From Gordonia sp. KTR9 (lineage in GTDB: Bacteria; Actinomycetota; Actinomycetes; Mycobacteriales; Mycobacteriaceae): DNA of 64,000 bases. A model generated the notes under the pieces. It saw only the letters and a list, made by a program, of their open reading frames with translations. It had not been told where the DNA came from and ran no database searches. Where the stretch lies: positions 2,976,001 through 3,040,000 of the forward strand of contig NC_018581.1 in NCBI RefSeq assembly GCF_000143885.2. Direction: 5' to 3'. Position 1 is the stretch's first letter. Every line of letters begins with the position of its first letter. The position numbers and the translations under genes were made by a program. Positions 15,889 to 24,168 of the stretch are shown piece by piece.

Positions 15889-17892
15889 TCAGGACTCCGA
15901 ACCGGCCGCCGACCCGTTCCCGGTGAACGCCTCGGTGAGGCGGCCGGCGAGGATCTTCGCGAACTCGGCCGGGTCGTCGAGCTCGCCGCCCTCGGCGATG
16001 ACGGCCATGCCGTACAGCAGCTTCGCCGTCGGCACGAGCTGCTCGTGATCACCGGCTCCGTAGGCCTTGTTCAGAGCGGCGACGAGTGGGTGATCGGGGT
16101 TGAGTTCGAGGGCCCGCTTGGACTTGGGGAACTCCTGCCCCGACGCCCGGTACAGCTTCTCCAGCTGCGGTGACATCGAGAACGTGTCACCGACGAGGCA
16201 TGCCGGCGATTCGGTCAGGCGCGAGGAGAGCCGCGTCTCGCTGACATCGTCGGAGAGGGTGCTCGTGAGCCACTCCAACAGATCCGCGTAGGTCTTGTTC
16301 TGCTCTTCCTTGGCGGAGTCGTCGGTGTCCTCGTCGTCACCCTCGAGGTCGACAGCACCCTTGGCGATCGACTGGAACGTCTTGCCGTCGAACTCCGCGC
16401 CCGCCGAAACCCACATCTCGTCGACGGGATCGGACAGGACGAGGACCTCGATCCCCTTGGCGCGGAACGCTTCCATGTGCGGCGAGTTCACGATCTGCTG
16501 ACGCGATTCGCCCGTCATGTAGTAGATCGTGTCCTGACCGCTCTTCATCCGGCCGATGTAGTCGGCGAGTGTGGTCAGCTCATCCTCGGAGTGGGTGGTG
16601 GCGAACGACGACGCCTTCAGGAGCGCATCGCGGTTGTCCGGGTCGTTGACGAGCCCTTCCTTGAACACCCGGCCGAAGGCATCCCAGAAGGTGCGGTAGT
16701 CCTCGGGACGACCGGCGCGCATCTCGGTGACCGTCGAGATGACCTTCTTCGTCAGACGGCGACGGATGGCACGGATCTGACGATCCTGCTGCAGGATCTC
16801 CCGGGACACATTCAGCGAGAGGTCGGCCGCGTCGACGACACCCTTCACGAAGCGCAGATACTCCGGCATCAGTTCGGCGCAGTCGTCCATGATGAAGACG
16901 CGCTTGACGTAGAGATGGATGCCGACCTTGCTGTCCCGCATGAACAGGTCGAACGGCGGCTGCGTCGGGATGAACAGCAGGGCCTGGTACTCGAAGGTGC
17001 CCTCGGCCTGCAGCGTGATGGTCTCCAGCGGCGAATCCCAGGCATGGGAGACGTGCCGGTAGAACTCCTGGTACTCCTCGTCGGTCACTTCCGAGCGCGA
17101 CTTGGCCCAGAGCGCCTTCATCGAGTTGATCGTCTCCGGCTCGACGATCGTCGTCGTCTCCGGCGTCTTCGCCTCGCCCGCGTCCTCGGTGTCGGCGTCG
17201 GGGGTCTCCACCGGGACCGTCTTCTCGACGTCCATCCGGATCGGCCACGCGATGAAGTCCGAGTACCGCTTCACGAGCTGACGGAGCTTGGTCTGATCCG
17301 AATAGTCGTAGAGGTGGTCCTCGGTGTCGACGGGCTTGAGCGCCAACGTGACCGAGGTGCCCTGCGGCGCGTCGGGGACATCGTCGATCGTGTACGTGCC
17401 GTCACCGGTCGACTCCCAGCGGGTACCGGTGGTCTCCCCCGCCTTGCGGGTCACCAGGGTGACCTTGTCGGCGACCATGAACGTCGAGTAGAAGCCGATA
17501 CCGAACTGGCCGATCAGTTCCTCGGCAGCCGCGTCGGACACCCCGTTCGCACGTGCCTCCGCGAGCGATCGGCGTAGTTCCGCCGTGCCCGAACGGGCCA
17601 GCGTGCCGATCAATCCGACGACCTCGTCACGGGTCATGCCGATGCCGTTGTCGGCGACGACCAGCGTCCGTGCCTCCGCGTCCGGGTCCAGGGTGATGTG
17701 GAGATCGGAGGTGTCGACGTCGAGGTCCTTGTCGAGCAGGGACTCGAGCCGCAGCTTGTCCAGCGCGTCGGATGCATTCGAGATCAACTCGCGCAGGAAG
17801 CTGTCCTTGTTCGAGTAGATCGAGTGCACCATGAGATCCAGCAGCTGCCGGGTCTCGGCCTGGAACTCGTGGACTTCGGGCTGAGCGCTCAT
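15889..17892 (-). CDS. htpG: Hsp90-family molecular chaperone HtpG
   Basis: Cytosolic ATP-dependent chaperone of 667 residues. The N-terminal ATPase (GHKL) domain shows SKDSFLREL-type sequence here as NKDSFLRELISNASDALDK, then DNGIGMTRDE, LARSGT and GQFGIGFYSTFMV. The middle domain has the expected LFIPTQPPFDLF and VKRVFIMDD segments, and the C-terminal dimerisation domain runs to the end. ATG 17892 is set by a GGAGG ribosome site. An acidic insert rich in Thr/Glu/Asp (DADTEDAGEAKTPETT) sits in the usual charged linker. It heads the minus-strand side of a divergent region with an 18-bp palindrome. No CIRCE or HAIR element was seen upstream. Confidence 0.97.
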   Translation of the reverse strand: MSAQPEVHEFQAETRQLLDLMVHSIYSNKDSFLRELISNASDALDKLRLESLLDKDLDVDTSDLHITLDPDAEARTLVVADNGIGMTRDEVVGLIGTLARSGTAELRRSLAEARANGVSDAAAEELIGQFGIGFYSTFMVADKVTLVTRKAGETTGTRWESTGDGTYTIDDVPDAPQGTSVTLALKPVDTEDHLYDYSDQTKLRQLVKRYSDFIAWPIRMDVEKTVPVETPDADTEDAGEAKTPETTTIVEPETINSMKALWAKSRSEVTDEEYQEFYRHVSHAWDSPLETITLQAEGTFEYQALLFIPTQPPFDLFMRDSKVGIHLYVKRVFIMDDCAELMPEYLRFVKGVVDAADLSLNVSREILQQDRQIRAIRRRLTKKVISTVTEMRAGRPEDYRTFWDAFGRVFKEGLVNDPDNRDALLKASSFATTHSEDELTTLADYIGRMKSGQDTIYYMTGESRQQIVNSPHMEAFRAKGIEVLVLSDPVDEMWVSAGAEFDGKTFQSIAKGAVDLEGDDEDTDDSAKEEQNKTYADLLEWLTSTLSDDVSETRLSSRLTESPACLVGDTFSMSPQLEKLYRASGQEFPKSKRALELNPDHPLVAALNKAYGAGDHEQLVPTAKLLYGMAVIAEGGELDDPAEFAKILAGRLTEAFTGNGSAAGSES

Positions 17893-17937
17893 CGCAGACC
17901 TCCATGTTCTGTTCTCGTGCACCGGGCGGCGGGGATC

Positions 17938-17955
17938 TGTCGCACCGGTGCGACA
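17938..17955. promoter_or_regulatory. 18-bp perfect palindrome between htpG and PIG-L gene
   Basis: TGTCGCACCGGTGCGACA is a perfect palindrome located 46 bp upstream of the htpG start and 112 bp upstream of the divergent deacetylase gene. A TACCCT -10-like box for the latter is at 17996-18001. Length and symmetry suggest an operator for a dimeric repressor, possibly shared by both genes; the protein is unknown and the motif is not one I can name. Confidence 0.45.
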
Positions 17956-18066
17956 CGTGGGGACGGACACCGACTTTACCGAGCGGTGGTGTGGCTACCC
18001 TGGGTCGGGGACCGACTAACCCGGGCGGCATCCGTGCCGGCCGGGAACGATCAGGAAGCCAGGTGG

Positions 18067-18822
18067 ATGGGCACACCGCGACTGCTGTTGGTGCACGCGC
18101 ACCCTGACGACGAATCCCTGTGGACCGGCGGCCTGATCGCGCGTCACACCGACGCCGGCGGCGAGGCGGACCTCGTCATGTGCACCTGGACCGACGGCAC
18201 GATCAGGCACCGCGAACTCGCCGACGCGGTGAACATCCTCGGGATGCCACGACCGCCGATCATGCTCGGCTATGCCGACGACCGGCGACCGGAGTCGGCC
18301 CCCGATGCGGAGCGGTTGTGCGACGCGTCGTTCGACGAACAGGTCCGCGCACTGACCCACCACATCCGTGCCCTGCAACCCGACATCGTGATCACCTACG
18401 ACTCGCTGGGCATCTACGGTCACCCGGACCACGTCCATGCCCATCGGCTCGCGTGCGCGGCCGCGGATGCCGCGGCGTCGACGAAGCTCTATCACCGCGC
18501 CGGGCCGGCCTGGCGGGTCCGTTCGTTGTACTTCGCCACGATCCCGGAATGGATGATGGACATCCTCGCGGAGAGCCTCTTCGCGGACATCCCGCGGGCT
18601 CAGTTGCCCGGGACGCCGGAGTCCGAGATCGACGTGGTCGTCGACGTGTCGGATCTCGCGGCCCGGAAGCGGGCCGCGGTCACCGCCCACCGTTCGGAGA
18701 TCCCTCGCAGCCGGGCCATCTCGGGCTTCATGACGTTGCCCGACGACGTCCAGGAGAAGCTGCTCGGCGTCGAGTGTTACCAGCGGCGAGACCTCGTCCC
18801 CGGTGGGTGCGACCTGATCTAG
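18067..18822 (+). CDS. PIG-L family deacetylase (MshB/LmbE-like)
   Basis: Zinc-dependent N-deacetylase of 251 residues. The metal motif AHPDDE is at 11-16 (His12, Asp15) and the third ligand is in GHPDH (His122). The family includes MshB and Mca of mycothiol metabolism; this protein is shorter than MshB (about 300 residues) and lacks its long middle, so a different amide substrate, possibly a mycothiol conjugate or a sugar amide, is more likely. Start at ATG 18067 has AGGTGG just upstream. It is convergent with recD across a strong inverted repeat. Confidence 0.85.
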   Translation: MGTPRLLLVHAHPDDESLWTGGLIARHTDAGGEADLVMCTWTDGTIRHRELADAVNILGMPRPPIMLGYADDRRPESAPDAERLCDASFDEQVRALTHHIRALQPDIVITYDSLGIYGHPDHVHAHRLACAAADAAASTKLYHRAGPAWRVRSLYFATIPEWMMDILAESLFADIPRAQLPGTPESEIDVVVDVSDLAARKRAAVTAHRSEIPRSRAISGFMTLPDDVQEKLLGVECYQRRDLVPGGCDLI

Positions 18823-18848
18823 GACGGTCGACGAGTTGCCCCACGCCC

Positions 18849-18920
18849 GCAAACCCACCCCTTTTCCAGATTCTCACCGCGCTCGGACCGGGTGGGTTTA
18901 CGGAAAAGGGGTGGGTTTGC
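18849..18920. terminator. 19-bp perfect inverted repeat between convergent genes
   Basis: GCAAACCCACCCCTTTTCC (18849-18867) is exactly mirrored by 18902-18920, with a 34-nt loop. The loop contains a second copy of GGTGGGTTTAC (18891-18901) that could pair with the left arm instead, so two alternative hairpins are possible. It lies between the convergent PIG-L and recD genes and probably terminates both; its A/C-rich base composition differs from its surroundings and may mark a small palindromic mobile repeat. Confidence 0.75.
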
Positions 18921-18925
18921 CGGAA

Positions 18926-20788
18926 TCACTCCGTATCCCCGAAAGGTGTCACCGCTGATCGCAGACCGCTGGCCCGCTGCACGCGTCGATCGACCGCCGC
19001 GGCGAGGACCTCTGGCGTCCCGACGATCCGCACGCGCTCGCGGGCTCGAGTGATGGCGGTGTAGAGCAGCTCCCGGGTGAGCAACTCCGACCCCGGGGGA
19101 GGAAGGATCACCGTGACCTGCCGGAACTGACTCCCCTGGCTACGGTGGATCGTCATCGCGTGGACCGACTCCACGTCGGCGAGTTGCGTCGGGTGCAGCA
19201 GTCGGACAGATCCGCCCCGCCGGAAGGCGACCCGGACGGCGTCGGCTCCCTGCATTCGGCCGTCGGGGTCGGCGATCACGACACCGGTGTCACCGTTGAA
19301 CGTCGACGTCTGACGATCATTGGCGGTGACCAGGATCGGCTGTCCCGGATACCATCCGGTGTGCTCCGCGCCTGCGGTACCGAGCCACTCGGTGATCCTG
19401 GCCGACCATCCGCGGACGCCCGACGACCCTTCACGGTGCGCGCACAACACGCGATGGGTGTCGAGGGCATCGAGAGCGGCTTCGGCATCGGCGTCGCGGG
19501 CAGCCGTTCGAAGGGCCATACCCCACTCGACGACATCAGCACGCACGTCGTCGAGGTCATCGGCTGACACGAGCTCGACGTTCGGAACGTCGTCCGCGGT
19601 CACGAGTCTCACCACCTCGTCGGCGTCGCCGGAATTCACGGCGGCGGCCACCCGCGAGATGCCACCGCCGAACCGGAACTGCCGACGCAGGGTGATGACG
19701 CCGTCGGCGAGGCGATCCGTGTCGGCCGGGTCCAGGTCTTCGCCGGCCGGACCCACCGCTTCCAGCGCGGCCTGCGACGCCCTCACCCCAGCGTCCGAGT
19801 CCGCCTGCACCCCGATGACATCGGTCCGTTCGACGAGATCGGCCAGCACCGCACCCGCCTCGACCGACGCGAGCTGATGCGGGTCACCGACGAAGATCAC
19901 GCGCGCGTCGGGCCGGACCGCGTCGAGCAGCCGGCTCATCGCGGTCATCGACAGCATGGATGTCTCGTCGACGACGATCACATCGTGCGGCAATGTACGC
20001 CCGCGGCCATACCTCGGGTTGGCTCCCGGGCGCCAGCCGAGCAGCGAGTGCAGGGTGATGGCGTGCGCCGTGACCGGCACCGTCGACTCCGCCTCCACCG
20101 AGGCCTGCAGCTGGGCGGCCGCCCGGCCGGTGGGCGCACACAGTCCGATCCGGAGGCCGGGGCCCTGCAGCGCGTCGAGTACGGCGAGAATGCGTGCGAC
20201 GGTGTAGGTCTTGCCGGTGCCCGGACCGCCCGCCAGGACGGTCGTCCATCGGGTCGCGGCGACCGCGGCGGCGAGCTTCTGCAGCCGGCCGTCCTCCGGC
20301 GAGGTGTACACGGCGGCGATCGCGGCGCGCAGGGCGTCGGCGTCGACGGCCGGTGACGTCTGTGCGCGGCGGGCCAGCGTGTCCCGGATCGTCTGCTCCT
20401 GCCGGAAGTACTTCTGGAGATAGACCAGCGGCCCGTCGACGGACCGCCGTACGACCAACGGACGCAACGGACCCGCCTCGCTGCCGGCCACGAGCGGACT
20501 CTCCAGCAACGCGTGGAGCATCGCATCCGACGACGGAACCGTGAGAGCCGGGCTGGTCTCGCCGGCCAGGTCACCCAACCGGTCCAGCGCCAGGCACGTC
20601 GAACCCAGCCGCACCGCACGTACGGCGAGCGCGGCGCCGAGGCGCGCGGTCTCGGAGACCGGTTCGGCGCACATCGCCACGAGCCGATCGGTGATGTGCA
20701 CGTCTGCCGCGGCCAGCACACCGGCCTCGTTCCACTCGGCGAGCACACCGGTGGCCCACTCAGTCACCTGCACATCGGAACTGGACAT
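18926..20788 (-). CDS. recD: exodeoxyribonuclease V alpha subunit RecD
   Basis: 5'-3' helicase subunit of RecBCD, 620 residues. The Walker A motif GGPGTGKT is at 187-194, Walker B reads VIVVDETSM, and the C-terminal superfamily 1B motifs MTIHRSQGSQF and LLYTAITRARERV are present. The ATG overlaps the recB stop by one nt (TGATG), so it is the last gene of a coupled recC-recB-recD unit. A much longer in-frame extension upstream exists only because the GC-rich recB sequence is open on this frame. In mycobacteria RecBCD acts mainly in single-strand annealing, while AdnAB resects breaks for recombination. Confidence 0.95.
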   Translation of the reverse strand: MSSSDVQVTEWATGVLAEWNEAGVLAAADVHITDRLVAMCAEPVSETARLGAALAVRAVRLGSTCLALDRLGDLAGETSPALTVPSSDAMLHALLESPLVAGSEAGPLRPLVVRRSVDGPLVYLQKYFRQEQTIRDTLARRAQTSPAVDADALRAAIAAVYTSPEDGRLQKLAAAVAATRWTTVLAGGPGTGKTYTVARILAVLDALQGPGLRIGLCAPTGRAAAQLQASVEAESTVPVTAHAITLHSLLGWRPGANPRYGRGRTLPHDVIVVDETSMLSMTAMSRLLDAVRPDARVIFVGDPHQLASVEAGAVLADLVERTDVIGVQADSDAGVRASQAALEAVGPAGEDLDPADTDRLADGVITLRRQFRFGGGISRVAAAVNSGDADEVVRLVTADDVPNVELVSADDLDDVRADVVEWGMALRTAARDADAEAALDALDTHRVLCAHREGSSGVRGWSARITEWLGTAGAEHTGWYPGQPILVTANDRQTSTFNGDTGVVIADPDGRMQGADAVRVAFRRGGSVRLLHPTQLADVESVHAMTIHRSQGSQFRQVTVILPPPGSELLTRELLYTAITRARERVRIVGTPEVLAAAVDRRVQRASGLRSAVTPFGDTE

Positions 20789-23700
20789 CAGGATGCTCCC
20801 GCCAGCGCGTCGGACAGCGCGATGATCAGCTCTGCGGGCAGGTCCCACTCGAACACGCCGCAACCGGGCGGAGTATCCGGACCGGCCATTCCGCGTACGA
20901 AGTGGTACTGCACCGGACCGAGATGCCGGACCGGATCGTAATCCTGTACGCGCCAACGCAGATATCTGTGCAGCGCAACGGAATACAGCATCGCCTGCAG
21001 TGGGTAGTGGGCCGCGATCATCTCGCCCGCCATCGCTTCGGTGTCGAAATCCTCGACGAGGAGGTCGCCCGGACGGATCCGGTTGGTCTTGTAGTCGACG
21101 ACGACGTAACGCCCGTCCGGGGTGCGCAGCACCGAGTCGATGCTGCCCGTCAGGAACCCGCGGAGTTCTCGGGCGGGGAGTTCGCGCAGGTGATCGGCGT
21201 AGTCCCGCAGCGGGTCCCCGCCGGGCAGATACCGGTCCAGAAGCTCGGCGAACCGCCCCGGGGTCGCCCCACCGCCGCCGGATGTGCGGTCGGCCGGTCC
21301 CAGCGGGAGCTCGAAGTCGAGCTCGGCGAGCCGATCGCCCGGTTCGACACCCCAGAGGTCGCCGAATCCGAGTGGGGTTCTGAGAACGCCCGCCAGTGCG
21401 GTGACCAGCACATCGGCGTCGATGTCGGCCGGCAGGACCCCCAGGGCGCGTGAACAGAGCTCGCGCACATGGGCGTTGATGTCGGGCGCCGAGGTGTCGA
21501 CGTACTCGAGGACCTCGTGCACCAGGGTTCCGAACGCCGCACCGTAGGGCAGCCCGTTCATCAGCGACGGCGTTCCGGCCCGGTCGGCGTCCGGCTTCGT
21601 CTCGTCGACCTCGGTCGGATCGCCGACCGGCTCGTCGGTCAGGATGTCCTCGGTCGGTTCGCTGCCGGTGGTGACGACCGGGCCGGCGGGCGCACCGGGT
21701 GCGCTGTGCGCGACGTCGGCGACGATGGCCGAGTACGACGTCCGACGCCATTCCTGATCGATGCCACGCCGAAACCGTGCCACCCCGAGGGTTGCGGCCT
21801 CCCCCTCGGACCGCGGCGGGGCCGCCACCGCGGCTGCCTCGATCCGGCCGGCGGGCTCGATGGAGATCGCCGCGTCGCGTTCGGCCAGGGCGCGAAGCTC
21901 GCTCACGCAGGTGGGGTCGTCGTCCGGAATGGGCACATCGGAGGCGACGGACCACACCGATTCGCCGGTCTCGGAAGGGATCCGCGTCGCGGTGCCGCGG
22001 CCGAAGATCAGGCGGTGCAGCGGCCCGCTCGTGGTGTTCATCGACGGCGCCCACCACGCGACGACCTGCGACTGCGCCCGCGTCAGGGCCACGTAGAGCA
22101 ATCGGAGATCCTCACCGGCGGTCTCTTCCGCATAGCGTTTGCGCCGGGCCGCGCGTCCGGGGGCCTGCCCACCGCCGACATCGAGACGCCGCGTACCCGA
22201 TTCGTCGTGGTAGGTGATGTTGCCGCGGTCGCCGATCCACGTCCCGTCCCAGCCGTAGGGAACGTAGACGATCGGGAACTGCAGGCCCTTGCTGGCGTGC
22301 ACGGTCATGATCTGGACTGCCTGGGTGTCACGGTCGAGACGGCGGCTCTGATCCTCGTACCGTTGCCGCGCGGACGTGTCCGCGATCCGCTCGGCCAGCC
22401 ACTCCACGAGGGCGCTGAGTCCCGCCGAGGTCTCCACGACGTGCTTGCTGCACAGCGCGGACACCTGCAGGAGATCGGTGAGGATGCGTTCCCCGTTCTC
22501 GGTGGCCAGCACCCGAGCCGCGACCCCATGCGCGTCGAGGAGCCGCTGCGCCATCGCGGCAAACCCGCCTTGGACGAACACTCGTGCAAGCGAAGACATC
22601 TCCGCACCGAGCTCGGCGATCGCGGGTTCGCCCGCGGTCGCCACCTGCTCGGTCGACCAACCGAGGAGTGTCGTGAGTGCGGCCAGCCGCACCCGGTCGG
22701 CGCGGGAGGGCTGTTCGATGGCGCGCATCACCCACAACCAGTGCTGGGCCGCGGTCGTCGAGAACACGTTGACCCCCGAGCCGATGACCGAGTTGATGCC
22801 GCGCGCGGCCAGTTCGCGCTGCAACGGCTCGATGGTGCTGTTGAGCCGCACGAGGATCGCGATGTCGCCCGGGTCGACCAGGCGAGAGACTCCGTCGACC
22901 TCGAGCCGAGCCCTCTGGGCCAAGGTGTGCGCGATGTCGTCGGCGACGTCGACCGCGATCCGGGCGCGGACGTCCTTCACCGAGGGCAGGTTGTAGGAAT
23001 TGCGGGTGGAGAAGTCGTTGCGCAGGAACGCACGGATCCGCAACGGTGGCCGGTCGTCCAGACGGCTCCCCGCGTGCGCAGCGGAGACGGGATGCACGAC
23101 GATGCCCGGATGTCCCAGCGCGGCTTGGCCATACAGATGACCGAGGGCGTCGACCAGGGCCCCATCGGATCGGCGATTCACGTCGAGCGCCTGGAGGGTG
23201 TCGGCGGAGGACACCGCGGCGAGGTAGCTGAGGACCTCGGCACCGCGGAATCCGTAGATCGACTGTTTGGGATCGCCGACGAGGATGAGGCGGCGGTGGC
23301 CGTGGAAACAGCGGCGCACGATCTCCCATTGCAGCGGATCGGTGTCCTGGAACTCGTCGACCAGGACGACGGTGAAGGTGTCGCGGATTCGGCGGCACGC
23401 ACGCTCGCCGACCACCGGGTCGGTCACGATCCGGTGCAGGATGGCCTGCAGGTCGTCGTAGGTGCGTACGCGCGCATCGCGTTTCCGGGTCTCGACGATG
23501 CGGCGGACCGCGGACGCGAAACTCACCCGGCGGGCGGCGACGGCGTCAGCCCCGGGCCCATCGGTCGACCCGGACTCGTCCGGCGCCAGGGCAACCGACG
23601 CCTGACGCACCGCGTCGCGGGCGATGGCGCGGGCCTCGGCGAAGTCGAACTCCGGTGCGTCACTGGCCCAGAAGCCTCGCAGATACAGGTCCAGAGCCAC

Positions 23701-24168
23701 CTCTTCGGTGAGCTCGTCGACCTCTTCGACGATCGAGTAGACCAGTTCACGCTCACCGAGAAAGCCGAGCGCTTCCAGCATGCGGTTGCAGAACGTGTGG
23801 GTGGTCGCGATCGTCGACGCGTCGAAGTCGCTCAGGGCGCGGGCCAGATTGTGGCGGCGCGCGGCCACCTCGGCCGGAGATCCCTGCGCCAGCATCTGCA
23901 GCAACGCGTCGTGGTCGGGCACCGGACCGGTCCGGCCGAGCCCGTCGAGCAACTCCCGCACGCGGTCTCGCATGCGTTCGCGCAGTTCGGCGGTCGCGGC
24001 CCGACTGAACGTCACGAGCAGCATCTCCGAGATGGGAACCCCCTCGGCGATGTGCCGGGCGGCGAGACCGACGATCGCGTAGGTCTTCCCGGTGCCCGCG
24101 CTCGCCTCCAGAACCGTGGTGTGGTCCGGCAGGTCGGCGGTGATGTCGAAGGTGGCCGGGCGTCTCAT
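20788..24168 (-). CDS. recB: exodeoxyribonuclease V beta subunit RecB
   Basis: Helicase-nuclease subunit of RecBCD, 1126 residues. SF1A helicase motifs are clear: EASAGTGKT near 21-29, VDEFQDTDPLQWEIV for Walker B, and MTVHASKGLQFPIVYVP. The C-terminal nuclease domain is intact, with the catalytic motif as SVLRTPDGRYVVVDYKTN around residue 1020 (the Asp-x-Lys pair), so both helicase and nuclease should be active. The start ATG overlaps the recC stop (ATGA) and the stop overlaps the recD start. Between about 780 and 860 an acidic, low-complexity linker (EPTEDILTDEPVGDPTEVDE) is more divergent. Confidence 0.96.
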   Translation of the reverse strand: MRRPATFDITADLPDHTTVLEASAGTGKTYAIVGLAARHIAEGVPISEMLLVTFSRAATAELRERMRDRVRELLDGLGRTGPVPDHDALLQMLAQGSPAEVAARRHNLARALSDFDASTIATTHTFCNRMLEALGFLGERELVYSIVEEVDELTEEVALDLYLRGFWASDAPEFDFAEARAIARDAVRQASVALAPDESGSTDGPGADAVAARRVSFASAVRRIVETRKRDARVRTYDDLQAILHRIVTDPVVGERACRRIRDTFTVVLVDEFQDTDPLQWEIVRRCFHGHRRLILVGDPKQSIYGFRGAEVLSYLAAVSSADTLQALDVNRRSDGALVDALGHLYGQAALGHPGIVVHPVSAAHAGSRLDDRPPLRIRAFLRNDFSTRNSYNLPSVKDVRARIAVDVADDIAHTLAQRARLEVDGVSRLVDPGDIAILVRLNSTIEPLQRELAARGINSVIGSGVNVFSTTAAQHWLWVMRAIEQPSRADRVRLAALTTLLGWSTEQVATAGEPAIAELGAEMSSLARVFVQGGFAAMAQRLLDAHGVAARVLATENGERILTDLLQVSALCSKHVVETSAGLSALVEWLAERIADTSARQRYEDQSRRLDRDTQAVQIMTVHASKGLQFPIVYVPYGWDGTWIGDRGNITYHDESGTRRLDVGGGQAPGRAARRKRYAEETAGEDLRLLYVALTRAQSQVVAWWAPSMNTTSGPLHRLIFGRGTATRIPSETGESVWSVASDVPIPDDDPTCVSELRALAERDAAISIEPAGRIEAAAVAAPPRSEGEAATLGVARFRRGIDQEWRRTSYSAIVADVAHSAPGAPAGPVVTTGSEPTEDILTDEPVGDPTEVDETKPDADRAGTPSLMNGLPYGAAFGTLVHEVLEYVDTSAPDINAHVRELCSRALGVLPADIDADVLVTALAGVLRTPLGFGDLWGVEPGDRLAELDFELPLGPADRTSGGGGATPGRFAELLDRYLPGGDPLRDYADHLRELPARELRGFLTGSIDSVLRTPDGRYVVVDYKTNRIRPGDLLVEDFDTEAMAGEMIAAHYPLQAMLYSVALHRYLRWRVQDYDPVRHLGPVQYHFVRGMAGPDTPPGCGVFEWDLPAELIIALSDALAGAS

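Noticed and set aside
15858..16052. 65-codon extension of the membrane-anchored gene into htpG
   Set aside because: The extension is serine/arginine-rich shadow sequence of htpG, and the first usable start after the htpG stop is GTG 15857, just before the membrane helix.
20789..22057. 420-codon N-terminal extension of recD
   Set aside because: The extension is out-of-frame recB sequence. The ATG at 20788 overlaps the recB stop and gives a normal RecD N-terminus.
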